Shown here piece after piece: positions 20,015 to 28,872 of a stretch of DNA of 64,000 nucleotides. Within the stretch, counting starts at the first letter, position 1. Each line of letters starts with the position of its first letter. Under the pieces are notes generated by a model. The model was not told where the DNA came from, did not search any database, and worked only from the letters and a program-made list of their open reading frames with translations. The translations under genes were made by a program, and so were the position numbers. Source of the DNA: Conyzicola nivalis (lineage in GTDB: Bacteria > Actinomycetota > Actinomycetes > Actinomycetales > Microbacteriaceae); assembly GCF_014639655.1 (NCBI RefSeq), contig NZ_BMGB01000002.1:186001-250000 (forward strand), written 5' to 3'.

Positions 20015-21259
20015 ATGACAAAGTCGATCCGGATGGGCGTGGTCATTGCCACCGCGGCCGTCGCCACCTTGGCTCTCAGCTCCTGCGGTTTCAGCGACAG
20101 TTCGGGCGGGGGAGGCGACAGCAAGTCGATCGACCTGCTCGTGCCCTCGTACTCCGACGGCACGCAGGCGCTGTGGGAAGACGTCATCGCCGGCTTCGAG
20201 GAGGAGAACCCCGACATCAGCGTCAACCTCGAGGTGCAGTCGTGGGACAACCTCAACGACGTGGTCACCACCAAGGTGCAGGGCGGCAAGGCCCCCGACA
20301 TCATGAACGGCGGACCGTTCGCGGGCTTCGCCGCCGACGACCTGCTGTATCCCGTCTCGGAGGTCACCTCCGACGAGACACGCGCCGACTTCCAGGAGTC
20401 CTTCGTCGAGAGTGCCTCCGTGGGCGACACCCAGTACGGGCTTCCGCTCATCGCCTCCTCGCGCACGCTGTTCGTCAACAACGACCTGCTCGAGCAGGCG
20501 GGTGTCGAGGCGCCGACGACGTGGGACGAGCTGCTCGCGGCGGGCAAGGCGATCAACGCGCTCGGCCTGCCGTCCACCTACGGCTATGGGTTGCCGCTCG
20601 GCTCGGAAGAGGCGCAGGCCGAGTCCGCGATCTGGTTCCTCGGCGGCGGCGGCACGTTCGGCGACGCGGAGAAGATCGCGATCGATACTCCCGAGAACCT
20701 CGAGGCCGCCACCTTCATGCAGAAGATGGTCGACGAGAACGCCACGCAGCCCGACGCGGGAGCGACCGACCGCACCCCGCTGATCGACGTGTTCATCCAG
20801 GGCAACATCGGCATGATCGAGGGACTGCCGCCCACGGTCGGCCAGATCGAAGAGAAGAACCCCGACCTCGACTACTCGATGGTGCCGATCCCCACCAAGG
20901 ACGGTCAACCGTTCACGCTCGGCGTAGCCGACCACCTGATGGCGTTCACGAACGACGGCGACAAGCAGGATTCGATCACCAAGTTCTTCGACTACTTCTA
21001 CACGCCGGAGGTCTACGTGAACTGGGTCACCACCGAGGGCTTCCTGCCCACGACGGTGTCCGGGGGAGAACAGCTCGCCGACGACCCGAAGCTCAAGGTC
21101 TTCCTCGACGCCCTGCCGAGCGCCCAGTTCTACCCGAACACCAACCCGAACTGGTCGGCCACGGATGCCGCGTTCAAGAGCCTCGTCGGACAGCTCGCCC
21201 AGGGCAAAGACCCGCAGGCGGTTCTGACCGAGATCCAGGCGAAGTCCGACGAAGGCTAG
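20015..21259 (+). CDS. Sugar ABC importer substrate-binding lipoprotein (operon 1)
   Basis: A 414-residue cluster B (family 1) solute-binding protein. The lipobox LALSSC lies at about residues 18-23 after a basic N-terminus, followed by a Gly/Ser linker. IDLLVPSYSDGTQALWEDVI and FEEENPDISVNLEVQSWDN are typical of oligosaccharide-binding proteins of this class. The start ATG at 20015 has AAGAGGA at 20003-20010. It heads an operon with two permeases and a ROK regulator and no ATPase. Location next to GlcNAc catabolic genes suggests a chitooligosaccharide or GlcNAc-containing substrate, but another sugar is possible. Confidence 0.9.
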   Translation: MTKSIRMGVVIATAAVATLALSSCGFSDSSGGGGDSKSIDLLVPSYSDGTQALWEDVIAGFEEENPDISVNLEVQSWDNLNDVVTTKVQGGKAPDIMNGGPFAGFAADDLLYPVSEVTSDETRADFQESFVESASVGDTQYGLPLIASSRTLFVNNDLLEQAGVEAPTTWDELLAAGKAINALGLPSTYGYGLPLGSEEAQAESAIWFLGGGGTFGDAEKIAIDTPENLEAATFMQKMVDENATQPDAGATDRTPLIDVFIQGNIGMIEGLPPTVGQIEEKNPDLDYSMVPIPTKDGQPFTLGVADHLMAFTNDGDKQDSITKFFDYFYTPEVYVNWVTTEGFLPTTVSGGEQLADDPKLKVFLDALPSAQFYPNTNPNWSATDAAFKSLVGQLAQGKDPQAVLTEIQAKSDEG

Positions 21260-21302
21260 CTCGACGCTGAACGGCGGCCCGCGACATCCGAACGACACCG
21301 AA

Positions 21303-22247
21303 ATGAGCACGATGACCAACGCACCACTAGCGCCGGGGACGACCACGGGTCGGCCCCGGCGGGCCGCGGGCCGGTCGTCGAAAGACCTGGTCCACGCCCT
21401 GCCGTGGATCGCCCCGGCCCTCGTGCTCATCTTCGGTGTCGTGCTGTTCCCCGCCGTGGTGATGTTCTACAACTCCACGCGGGACATCAGCCAGTCGGGA
21501 GTGGACCGCGGTCCCGCCGGCTTCGAGAACTACCAGGCGCTGCTCGACTTCGATCCGATCTGGGGCGTGCTCGCGCGCACCCTCGTCTGGGTCGTAGCCG
21601 TCGTCGTGCTCACCGTGCTCATTTCGCTGGCCCTGGCCCAACTGCTCAACAAGGCCTTCCCCGGGCGCCAGCTGGTGCGCATGGCGGTCATCGTCCCGTG
21701 GGCGGCGAGCGTCGTGATGACGACGCTCGTCGTCTACTACGGGCTCGACCCGTTCTACGGCCTCATCAACGAGGCGCTCGTGCAGACCGGCATCCTCGAC
21801 AAGCCCTACGGTTTCACCAAGAACCCCGTGTCGGCGTTCACCTGGTCGATCGGCATCGCGGTGTTCGTGTCGCTGCCGTTCACGACGTATACGATCCTCG
21901 CCGGGCTGCAGACGATCGCCGCCGACGTCTTCGAGGCGGCGAAGATCGACGGTGCGGGGCGCAGGCACACCTACTTCGCGATCGTGCTGCCGCAGCTGCG
22001 CAGTGCGCTCGCCGTCGCCATCCTCATCAACATCATCAACGTCTTCAACTCGCTGCCGATCCTCAAGGTGATGACCGGCTCGATACCCGGCTACGACGCC
22101 GACACCGTGATGACGCTCATCTTCAAATACATCCAGACCGACCACAAGATCGACGTCGCCAGCGCGCTCAGCGTCGTCGGATTCGTGATCGTGCTCGTGA
22201 TCGTGGCGATCTACGTCAAGGTCGTCAAGCCGATGAAGGAGGTGTGA
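21303..22247 (+). CDS. Sugar ABC importer permease 1 (MalF/UgpA type, operon 1)
   Basis: A 314-residue inner-membrane permease with six predicted helices; the first begins near residue 33 after a basic, disordered N-terminus. The cytoplasmic EAA loop that contacts the ATPase is visible as FEAAKIDGAGRRHTYFAIVLP. It lies 43 bp after the binding-protein gene and one base before the second permease gene. It is a partner of the next gene in a heterodimeric channel. An alternative start at the internal ATG at 21312 cannot be excluded. Confidence 0.9.
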   Translation: MSTMTNAPLAPGTTTGRPRRAAGRSSKDLVHALPWIAPALVLIFGVVLFPAVVMFYNSTRDISQSGVDRGPAGFENYQALLDFDPIWGVLARTLVWVVAVVVLTVLISLALAQLLNKAFPGRQLVRMAVIVPWAASVVMTTLVVYYGLDPFYGLINEALVQTGILDKPYGFTKNPVSAFTWSIGIAVFVSLPFTTYTILAGLQTIAADVFEAAKIDGAGRRHTYFAIVLPQLRSALAVAILINIINVFNSLPILKVMTGSIPGYDADTVMTLIFKYIQTDHKIDVASALSVVGFVIVLVIVAIYVKVVKPMKEV

Positions 22248-22248
22248 G

Positions 22249-23127
22249 ATGACCGCGACTCTGAATGCCCCGCGCCGCCGCCGGTTCACCGCCGACCAGG
22301 TCAGCGCCGCTTCCGTCGCCTGGCGCATGGTCGCCGGTCTGGTCGTGCTGCTCGTCTTCGTCGCCCCCTACGTGCTGATGTTCGTCAGCTCGCTCAAGTC
22401 GAAGAGCGAGATCCTGCAGGTGCCGCCCACCTTCCTGCCGACCGAGTGGCACCCCGAGAACTACCTGACGATGTGGTCGACTCCCGAGACCCCGCTCGTG
22501 CAGAACCTCGTCTCCACGATCGTCATCGCCGTGTTCGCGACACTGCTCGTGCTCGCGGTGGCGCTCCCGGCCGCGTACTACACGGCGCGGTTCCGATTCC
22601 CCGGTCGGCTCGTGTTCCTTTTCCTCGTCATCATCACGCAGATGCTGCAGCCCGCGGTGCTCACGTCGGGACTCTTCCGCGAGTTCCAGTTTCTCGGCAT
22701 CAGCGACACCTGGCTCGCGATGATCCTGATCAACGCCGCGTTCAACCTCTCGTTCGCGGTCTGGATCATGCACAGCTTCTTCGCCGGCGTGCCGAAGGAG
22801 ATCGACGAGGCGGCGCAGCTCGACGGCGCGGGCCGCTGGGCGGTGCTGTTCAGGATCAACCTGCCGCTCGTCTGGCCCGGCATCGTCACCGCGATCGTGT
22901 TCACCTTCGTCTCCTGCTGGAACGAATTCGCCGCCTCGCTCGTGATCCTCTCCACCGCCGGCAACCAGCCGCTCTCGGTCGCGCTCACCAAGTTCGTCGG
23001 CCAGTACGCCACGAGCTGGCAGTACGTCTTCGGGGTCTCGATCGTGGCGATCGTGCCGGTCGTCATCCTGTTTATGCTCATCGAGAAGCGCCTCGTCGGC
23101 GGTCTCACGGCCGGGAGCGTGAAGTAA
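22249..23127 (+). CDS. Sugar ABC importer permease 2 (MalG/UgpE type, operon 1)
   Basis: A 292-residue six-helix permease. The EAA motif is DEAAQLDGAGRWAVLFRINLPL. The N-terminus is short and basic, and the protein ends ...KRLVGGLTAGSVK, the usual MalG-type C-terminus. GGAGG-like purines (AAGGAGG) at the end of the previous gene serve as ribosome-binding site. The stop overlaps the ATG of the ROK regulator (TAATG), so the regulator is translated with the transporter. The ATPase is missing from the operon; in Streptomyces a single MsiK energises several such importers, and the same is likely here. Confidence 0.9.
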   Translation: MTATLNAPRRRRFTADQVSAASVAWRMVAGLVVLLVFVAPYVLMFVSSLKSKSEILQVPPTFLPTEWHPENYLTMWSTPETPLVQNLVSTIVIAVFATLLVLAVALPAAYYTARFRFPGRLVFLFLVIITQMLQPAVLTSGLFREFQFLGISDTWLAMILINAAFNLSFAVWIMHSFFAGVPKEIDEAAQLDGAGRWAVLFRINLPLVWPGIVTAIVFTFVSCWNEFAASLVILSTAGNQPLSVALTKFVGQYATSWQYVFGVSIVAIVPVVILFMLIEKRLVGGLTAGSVK

Positions 23128-24299
23128 TGACCACCCAGAAATCACCGCAGGCGGGCCAGCGGAGCCACGGTCTCGCGAGCAGCCGAGCGTTGCGCCCGAG
23201 CGGGAAGGTCCTGCCGGAGCACGCCCGCGGCCACAACCGCTCGCTCGTGCTGCAGGCGCTCTACCTCGGCGGCCAGAAGAGCCGCGCCGACATCGCGCGC
23301 GAGACCGGGCTCACCCGCGTCACCATCTCCGACCTCGTCGCCGAACTGCTCGTCGAGGGGCTCGTGCTCGAGATGGGCCAGCGCGAAGACGCCCGCCCTG
23401 GCAAGCCGGCGACGCTGCTCGAGCTGAACGGCCGGGCCTTCCAGATCATCGGGATCGACCTGAGCGAGGCGGCCATCTTCCGCGGCGCCGTGCTCGATCT
23501 GCGCGGACGGGTGATCTCGCGTGCCGAGGTGTCCCTCGATTCCAGCACGGGGGCGGATGCCACGGCGAAGGTCGTGGCGCTGGTGGGGTCGCTCGTCGAC
23601 GCGGCCACGCTGCCGGTGCTGGGCATCGGCGTCGGGTCGCCCGGTGTCGTCGACCTCGCCGGGGTAGTGCTCAGCGCGCCCAACCTCGGCTGGGTCGGCG
23701 AACCGCTGCACGACGGGCTGGCCGAGCGCTACGGCCTGCCCGTCGTTGTGATCAACGACGCCAATGCCGCCGCGCTCGCCGAGCACAGCTTCGGTGGCGC
23801 GGAGAGCGACATGATGGTCGTCAAGGTCGGGCACGGTGTGGGCGCCGGCCTGCTGCTCGGCGGCAGCCCGCTCTTCGGCAGCCGGTTTGCGGCCGGCGAG
23901 ATCGGTCACGTCGTGGTCGGCACGGACGGCGGTGCGGAGTGCGCCTGCGGCAAACACGGCTGCCTCGAGACCTGGCTGGCGACGCCGAGGCTCGACGCCG
24001 CCCTGGCGTTGGCCGCGACATCCGAAGACAAAATCGCCGTGCTGCGCGCCGCGGGGCAACGCCTCGGGATCGCCCTGGCACCCGTAGTCGGAGCCCTGAA
24101 CCTCAGCGAGGTCGTGCTGAGCGGACCGACCGACCTGCTCGACGGACCGCTCGCCGAGGCGGTCATCGAGACCCTCCGCGCGCGCACGATGGCCGAATTC
24201 CACGGCGATCTGACGCTGCGGATGACAACACTCGGGGAGGACATCGTCATGCGCGGCGCCGCCGTCATGGTGCTCTCCGGCCAACTCGGGGTCTCCTAG
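23127..24299 (+). CDS. ROK-family transcriptional regulator (NagC/XylR type)
   Basis: A 390-residue regulator. A winged helix at about residues 30-95 (RADIARETGLTRVTISDLVAELL) is followed by the ROK sugar-binding domain (IGIDLSEAA, GVGSPGVVD, INDANAAALAEHSFGG). The ROK zinc motif is intact: CACGKHGCLE. It probably represses the importer genes with which it is cotranscribed, and perhaps the adjacent importer and nag genes, with an amino sugar or its phosphate as inducer. Many actinomycetes use a GntR regulator (DasR) for this job; none is present here. The start is set by the TAATG overlap with the permease gene. Confidence 0.88.
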   Translation: MTTQKSPQAGQRSHGLASSRALRPSGKVLPEHARGHNRSLVLQALYLGGQKSRADIARETGLTRVTISDLVAELLVEGLVLEMGQREDARPGKPATLLELNGRAFQIIGIDLSEAAIFRGAVLDLRGRVISRAEVSLDSSTGADATAKVVALVGSLVDAATLPVLGIGVGSPGVVDLAGVVLSAPNLGWVGEPLHDGLAERYGLPVVVINDANAAALAEHSFGGAESDMMVVKVGHGVGAGLLLGGSPLFGSRFAAGEIGHVVVGTDGGAECACGKHGCLETWLATPRLDAALALAATSEDKIAVLRAAGQRLGIALAPVVGALNLSEVVLSGPTDLLDGPLAEAVIETLRARTMAEFHGDLTLRMTTLGEDIVMRGAAVMVLSGQLGVS

Positions 24300-24351
24300 A
24301 GCCACCGGGATTTCACACAGCACCATCCATGCAGACACAAGGGAGTACGAG

Positions 24352-25641
24352 ATGAAGAAAAGGATCGCAGCGGTCGCAGCAGCCACCGCTGCAGCTCTCA
24401 TCCTGGCGGGGTGTTCGTCGAACGACGCACCCGCCGAGTCGGGCGGCACGGACATCACGCTCTGGCTGAACGGCGGTGACACCCCGGACGAGCTGCGCGA
24501 CTTCCTTAAGACAGAGTACGCAGACGCGACCGGGGGCACTCTTACCATCGAAGAGCAGTCGTGGAGCGATGCTCTCGCAAAGCTGACCACGGCACTGCCC
24601 GATGCCGAGAATACCCCGGATGTCGTGGAGATCGGCAACACGTGGGCGCCGACGTTCACCAACGCGGGCGCGTTCACCGACCTCAGCAACATGTACGACG
24701 AGCTGGGCGGCGACAAGCTGCTTCCCTCGTTCGTCGAGGTGGGCTCGGTCGACGGTGCCCAGTTCGCGCTGCCCTACTACTTCGGGTCGCGCTACATGTT
24801 CTACCGCAAGGACGTGTGGGAGAAGGCCGGGATCACGGTGCCGGCGACGCTCGCGGAATTCAACGAGGCCGCGGCCGCGCTGAAGACCGACGGCCAGAGC
24901 GGCTTCTACATCGGCGGCGAAGACTGGCGCAACGGCGTCTCCTGGGTGTTCGCCAACGGCGGCGAGCTCGCGGTGAAGGACGGCGACGAGTGGGCGTCGA
25001 GCCTCTCCGACCCGAAGACGGTCGAGGGACTGACGCAGCTGCAGACGCTGTTCGCCGACGCCTCGCTCGCGCCCGTCACCGAGGCCGACAGCACCCCGTG
25101 GGTCAACATCAACAACAACGAGACCACGGGAGCGCCCGAGGCCGCGACGATCATCGCGCCCGGCTGGGCGCACTGGTCGATCGGCGACCTGGCACCCGAC
25201 CCCGAGGACGCCACCAAGACGGTGGCGACCTGGAACGACGCCGTGTTCGGCACCTTCGTGCTGCCCGGTATCGACGGCGGGGTCGCCCCGGTGTTCGCCG
25301 GCGGCTCGAATATCGCCATCTCGGCGGCGAGCCAGAACCAGGACGCCTCGAAGGAGCTGATGAAGATCATCTTCTCGGAGGACTACCAGAAGATGCTCGG
25401 CGAGAACGGCCTCGGTCCGGCGAACCTCGACTACGCGTCGTCGCTCGGTGACGACCAGTTCGCGACCGCGCTCATCGACTCGGCCGCCGAGTCGAAGCTC
25501 ACCCCCGCGGCGCCCGGCTGGGCGGCCGTCGAGGGATCGGGCCTGCTCGAGGAGTTCTTCGGCAAAGTCAACGGCGGAGGCGACGTCGAAGCGTTGGCCG
25601 AGGAGTACGACGAGAAGATCAACGAGCTGATCAACGGGTAG
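24352..25641 (+). CDS. Sugar ABC importer substrate-binding lipoprotein (operon 2, NgcE/DasA-like)
   Basis: A 429-residue extracytoplasmic binding protein. Lipobox LILAGC at about residues 16-21 after MKKR. The mature protein has ITLWLNGGDTPDELRDF, QSWSDALAKLTTALP and DVVEIGNTWAPTF, typical of cluster B oligosaccharide-binding proteins. AAGGGAG lies upstream of the ATG. It begins the second importer, immediately followed by two permeases and then by beta-N-acetylhexosaminidase, ROK kinase and nagB. A GlcNAc oligomer (for example chitobiose) is therefore the most likely ligand. The binding protein and permease genes are separated by a palindromic repeat. Confidence 0.9.
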   Translation: MKKRIAAVAAATAAALILAGCSSNDAPAESGGTDITLWLNGGDTPDELRDFLKTEYADATGGTLTIEEQSWSDALAKLTTALPDAENTPDVVEIGNTWAPTFTNAGAFTDLSNMYDELGGDKLLPSFVEVGSVDGAQFALPYYFGSRYMFYRKDVWEKAGITVPATLAEFNEAAAALKTDGQSGFYIGGEDWRNGVSWVFANGGELAVKDGDEWASSLSDPKTVEGLTQLQTLFADASLAPVTEADSTPWVNINNNETTGAPEAATIIAPGWAHWSIGDLAPDPEDATKTVATWNDAVFGTFVLPGIDGGVAPVFAGGSNIAISAASQNQDASKELMKIIFSEDYQKMLGENGLGPANLDYASSLGDDQFATALIDSAAESKLTPAAPGWAAVEGSGLLEEFFGKVNGGGDVEALAEEYDEKINELING

Positions 25642-25659
25642 AACCGCTCATCGCGGGTC

Positions 25660-25723
25660 GGTCCCTGAGCCTGTCGAAGGGGCCGACCCGTTTCCGCCCT
25701 GCCCTTCGACAAGCTCAGGGACC
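25660..25723. repeat. REP-like palindrome (GGTCCCTGAGCCTGTCGAAGGG type)
   Basis: Left arm at 25660-25681 and right arm at 25702-25723 are inverse with one mismatch. It lies between the substrate-binding gene and the first permease gene of operon 2. A stem-loop in this position commonly stabilises the upstream binding-protein mRNA and lowers downstream expression. The same family recurs at 39164-39210 and, shortened, at 8378-8414. Confidence 0.85.
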
Positions 25724-25748
25724 GTTCCAAAAGAAAGGAGGAAGCCCC

Positions 25749-26657
25749 ATGACCGCCACCGTCGACCGACGACGCACGAACCGCGCGCCGTACCTTCTTC
25801 TCATCCCCGCCGTCGGCATCCTCCTCGTCGGCATGGGCTACCCGCTGATCTGGCAGGTCGTCACCTCGCTGCAGGAGTACGGCCTCAAGCAGCAGTTCGG
25901 CCAGCCGGCGCCGTTCGTGCTCTTCGACAACTACGTCGAACTGGCGACCGACGCGCAGTTCTGGACGGTCGTCGCGAAGTCGATCGCCTTCTGCCTCGTG
26001 ACCGCCGTCATCACCCTCGCGGTCGGCGTGCTCTTTGCGCTCCTTATGAACGCCGTGGGCAGGGCGCCGCGCATCATCCTGCAGATCGCACTGCTGCTCG
26101 CCTGGTCGATGCCGGTCGTCGCCGCGATGACCGTGTGGATCTGGCTCTTCGACCGCCGCCGCGGCGCGGTCAACTACCTGCTCGACATGATTCCCGGCGT
26201 CGACATCAACCGCTTCAACTGGCTCGAGACGCCGACCACGTTCTTCATCGTGGCGAGCGTCATCGTGATCTGGATGTCGGTGCCGTTCGTGGCGTTCTCG
26301 TCGTTCGCCGGACTCACCCAGGTCTCCGACGAGGTGCTCGAGGCCGCCGCGCTCGACGGCGCGAACGGTCGGCAGCGTTTCTTCGGCATCATCCTGCCGA
26401 TGATCAAGCCGGTCATCGCGATCGTCTTCCTGCTGCAGATCATCTGGGACCTGCGGGTGTTCACCCAGATCACAATGCTGCAGGACGCCGGATCGAAGTC
26501 GAGCGAGTTCGACCTGCTCGGCACCTACATCTACAAGCTCGGCACCAAGTCGCAAGACTTCGGCATGGCCTCGGCGGTCTCGATCCTCGTGCTCGCGATC
26601 ACCATCCTGCTCAGCTGGTTCTACATCCGCAGTCTGCTCAAGGAGGACGAGTCATGA
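25749..26657 (+). CDS. Sugar ABC importer permease 1 (operon 2)
   Basis: A 302-residue MalF-type permease with six predicted helices. The EAA loop is LEAAALDGANGRQRFFGIILP. It has a strong ribosome-binding site (AAAGGAGG at 25735-25742), placed just after the intergenic palindrome. Its stop overlaps the start of the second permease by 4 bp (ATGA). It forms the membrane channel for the binding protein encoded at 24352. Confidence 0.92.
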   Translation: MTATVDRRRTNRAPYLLLIPAVGILLVGMGYPLIWQVVTSLQEYGLKQQFGQPAPFVLFDNYVELATDAQFWTVVAKSIAFCLVTAVITLAVGVLFALLMNAVGRAPRIILQIALLLAWSMPVVAAMTVWIWLFDRRRGAVNYLLDMIPGVDINRFNWLETPTTFFIVASVIVIWMSVPFVAFSSFAGLTQVSDEVLEAAALDGANGRQRFFGIILPMIKPVIAIVFLLQIIWDLRVFTQITMLQDAGSKSSEFDLLGTYIYKLGTKSQDFGMASAVSILVLAITILLSWFYIRSLLKEDES

Positions 26658-27490
26658 GAGCCCGCACCGCCCGCACCCTGCTCGGCGCGCTCGCGATCGT
26701 CATTGCGCTCGTCTGGGTCTTCCCCGTCTACTGGATGGTCAACTCGTCGCTGCTGCCCAACGTGACGCTGCAATCGTTCGTGCCCACCTTCGTTCCGCTC
26801 GGCGGCTCGTTCGAGAACTTCGCCTCCGCGCTCGCCGACGGCGAGTTCTTCGCGGCGCTCGGCATGAGCGTCTCGATCACGCTCATCGCCGTGTTCTTCT
26901 GCATCATCTTCGCCTTCCTCGGCGCCGTGGCGATCAGCCGGTTCCGCTTCCGCGGCCGCACGAGCTTCATCATCGCGGTGCTCGTGGTGCAGATGCTTCC
27001 GGCCGAGGGCCTGTTCATCGCCCAGTACAAGATGGTCGCGGGCGCCCACCTGCTCGACTCCGTCATCGGGGTCAGCATCATCTACATCGCGGCCGTCGTG
27101 CCGTTCACGATCTGGATGCTGCGGGGGTTCGTGGCGGGCGTGCCGGCCGACCTCGAGGAGGCCGCCATGGTCGACGGCCTCAGCCGGTTCGGCGCGTTTA
27201 TGCGCATAACGTTCCCGTTGCTGGCACCCGGGCTCGTGGCATCCGGTGTCTACGCGTTCCTTCAGGCCTGGAACGAGTTCACCGTGGCCCTCGTGCTGCT
27301 GCCCTCCGAGTCGGTGCAGACGCTGCCGCTCTGGCTGCGCGGATTCGTCCAGGCGAGCGCCACCCGGGCGACCGACTGGGGCCAGGTGATGGCCGCATCG
27401 ACGCTCGTCGCCGTGCCGGTGATCGTGTTCTTCCTCATCGTGCAGGGCCGGCTCACGTCGGGTCTCGTGAGCGGGGCGGTGAAGGGATGA
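26654..27490 (+). CDS. Sugar ABC importer permease 2 (operon 2)
   Basis: A 278-residue MalG-type permease. The EAA motif is LEEAAMVDGLSRFGAFMRITF, and the protein ends with the usual LTSGLVSGAVKG. The ATG at 26654 lies in the ATGA overlap with permease 1, and the stop overlaps the GH3 gene in the same way, so the uptake and hydrolysis genes are translationally coupled. As in operon 1, no ATPase gene accompanies it. Confidence 0.92.
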   Translation: MRARTARTLLGALAIVIALVWVFPVYWMVNSSLLPNVTLQSFVPTFVPLGGSFENFASALADGEFFAALGMSVSITLIAVFFCIIFAFLGAVAISRFRFRGRTSFIIAVLVVQMLPAEGLFIAQYKMVAGAHLLDSVIGVSIIYIAAVVPFTIWMLRGFVAGVPADLEEAAMVDGLSRFGAFMRITFPLLAPGLVASGVYAFLQAWNEFTVALVLLPSESVQTLPLWLRGFVQASATRATDWGQVMAASTLVAVPVIVFFLIVQGRLTSGLVSGAVKG

Positions 27491-28872
27491 CCGCCGCACG
27501 CGTGCTGTTGCCGGGCTTCGTCGGCACCACCCTGCCGCTGTGGCTCGAGACGCGCCTGCGCAACGGGTTGGGCGGCGTCTGCCTCTTCGGCGACAACGTC
27601 GAGTCGGGCGAGCAGGTGCGCGCGCTGACCGCCGCGATCATCGCCGCCAACCCGAACGCCCTCATCGCCATCGACGAGGAGGGCGGCGACGTCACCCGCC
27701 TGTACCAGTCGACGGGGGCGCCCTTTCCCGGCAACGCGCTGCTCGGGCGCATCAACGACCTCGACTACACGGCGAGCGTCGCGACCGCGGTCGGACTGGA
27801 GTTGCGCGCCATGGGGGTGAACCTCAATTTTGCTCCGGATGTCGACATCAATTCGAACGCGGACAATCCGGTGATCGGGGTGCGCAGCTTCGGCAGCGAC
27901 CCCGAGCTCGTGGCCCTGCACAGTGGTGCCTGGGTCGCCGCGCACGAGGCGACGGGAGTCGCGGTGAGCGCGAAACACTTTCCCGGCCACGGCGACACCG
28001 CGCAGGACTCGCACCTCGCGCTGCCCGTCGTCGACCTGCCGCTCGACGCGCTGCGGGCGCGCGAGCTGCTGCCGTTCGAGGCGGCGGTCGCGGCGGGGGC
28101 GAGCACAGTGATGAGTTCGCACATCCTGATGCCCCGGATCGATGCCGAGAACCCCGCCACTTTCTCGCGGGCGGTGCTGCACGACCTGCTGCGCGGCGAC
28201 CTCGGTTTCCGCGGGGTGATCGTGAGCGACGCGCTCGACATGGTGGGTGCGAGCGGCGACATCGGGATCGCGGAGGCGGCCGTGCGGGCGATCACGGCCG
28301 GCTGCGACCTGCTCTGCATCGGCACGGAGAACACCGACGAGCAGCTCGGGCAGATCGAAGACGCGCTCGACGCGGCCGTCGCGTCCGGGCGGCTCGACGC
28401 CGAACGGTTGCGCGAGGCGGGCGACCGCAACGTGGCACTCGCCACCAGGCTGGCCCGCGCCGGGTCGTTTCCCGCCGCCGACACCGGGTTCTCGCCACGT
28501 AGGGCGATCGGCGGGTTCGCCGTGAAGCCCGGCGTGGTGGTCTCGGCGGAGCGCACGGTCGTCGCGATCGAGACCGAGGCGAACATCGCCGTCGGCGTCT
28601 CGCCGTGGGGTCCGCCGGTCTCGGCGCGACTCGCCGAGGGCGACCCGTTGCCGGAAGTGAGCGGCCAGCTCGTTCTGGTCGGCAAGAATAACCACAGGCA
28701 CCCGTGGGTGCGCGAGCTCGTCGACTCGGCGCGCGTCGCCCACCCTGGCGTGATCGTGATCGACATGGGGTGGCCTGACCAGAGTCAGAACTACTCGGAC
28801 GTCGCGACGTTCGGGGCATCACGGCACGTCGGCGAGGCGCTCGCCGCCTGGCTCGAGGGGGAACAACCATGA
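27487..28872 (+). CDS. GH3 beta-N-acetylhexosaminidase (NagZ-like)
   Basis: A 461-residue glycoside hydrolase family 3 enzyme without a signal peptide, so cytoplasmic. The GH3 beta-N-acetylglucosaminidase signature is visible as VSAKHFPGHGDTAQDSH, which carries the His/Asp acid-base dyad of NagZ-type enzymes. The nucleophile Asp is in VIVSDALDM. IDEEGGDVTRL is the early loop. The C-terminal 130 residues form a second alpha/beta domain. In this operon it most likely splits imported chitooligosaccharides into GlcNAc for the kinase encoded next. A role in recycling of muropeptides is the alternative. It overlaps both neighbours by 4 bp. Confidence 0.9.
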   Translation: MTAARVLLPGFVGTTLPLWLETRLRNGLGGVCLFGDNVESGEQVRALTAAIIAANPNALIAIDEEGGDVTRLYQSTGAPFPGNALLGRINDLDYTASVATAVGLELRAMGVNLNFAPDVDINSNADNPVIGVRSFGSDPELVALHSGAWVAAHEATGVAVSAKHFPGHGDTAQDSHLALPVVDLPLDALRARELLPFEAAVAAGASTVMSSHILMPRIDAENPATFSRAVLHDLLRGDLGFRGVIVSDALDMVGASGDIGIAEAAVRAITAGCDLLCIGTENTDEQLGQIEDALDAAVASGRLDAERLREAGDRNVALATRLARAGSFPAADTGFSPRRAIGGFAVKPGVVVSAERTVVAIETEANIAVGVSPWGPPVSARLAEGDPLPEVSGQLVLVGKNNHRHPWVRELVDSARVAHPGVIVIDMGWPDQSQNYSDVATFGASRHVGEALAAWLEGEQP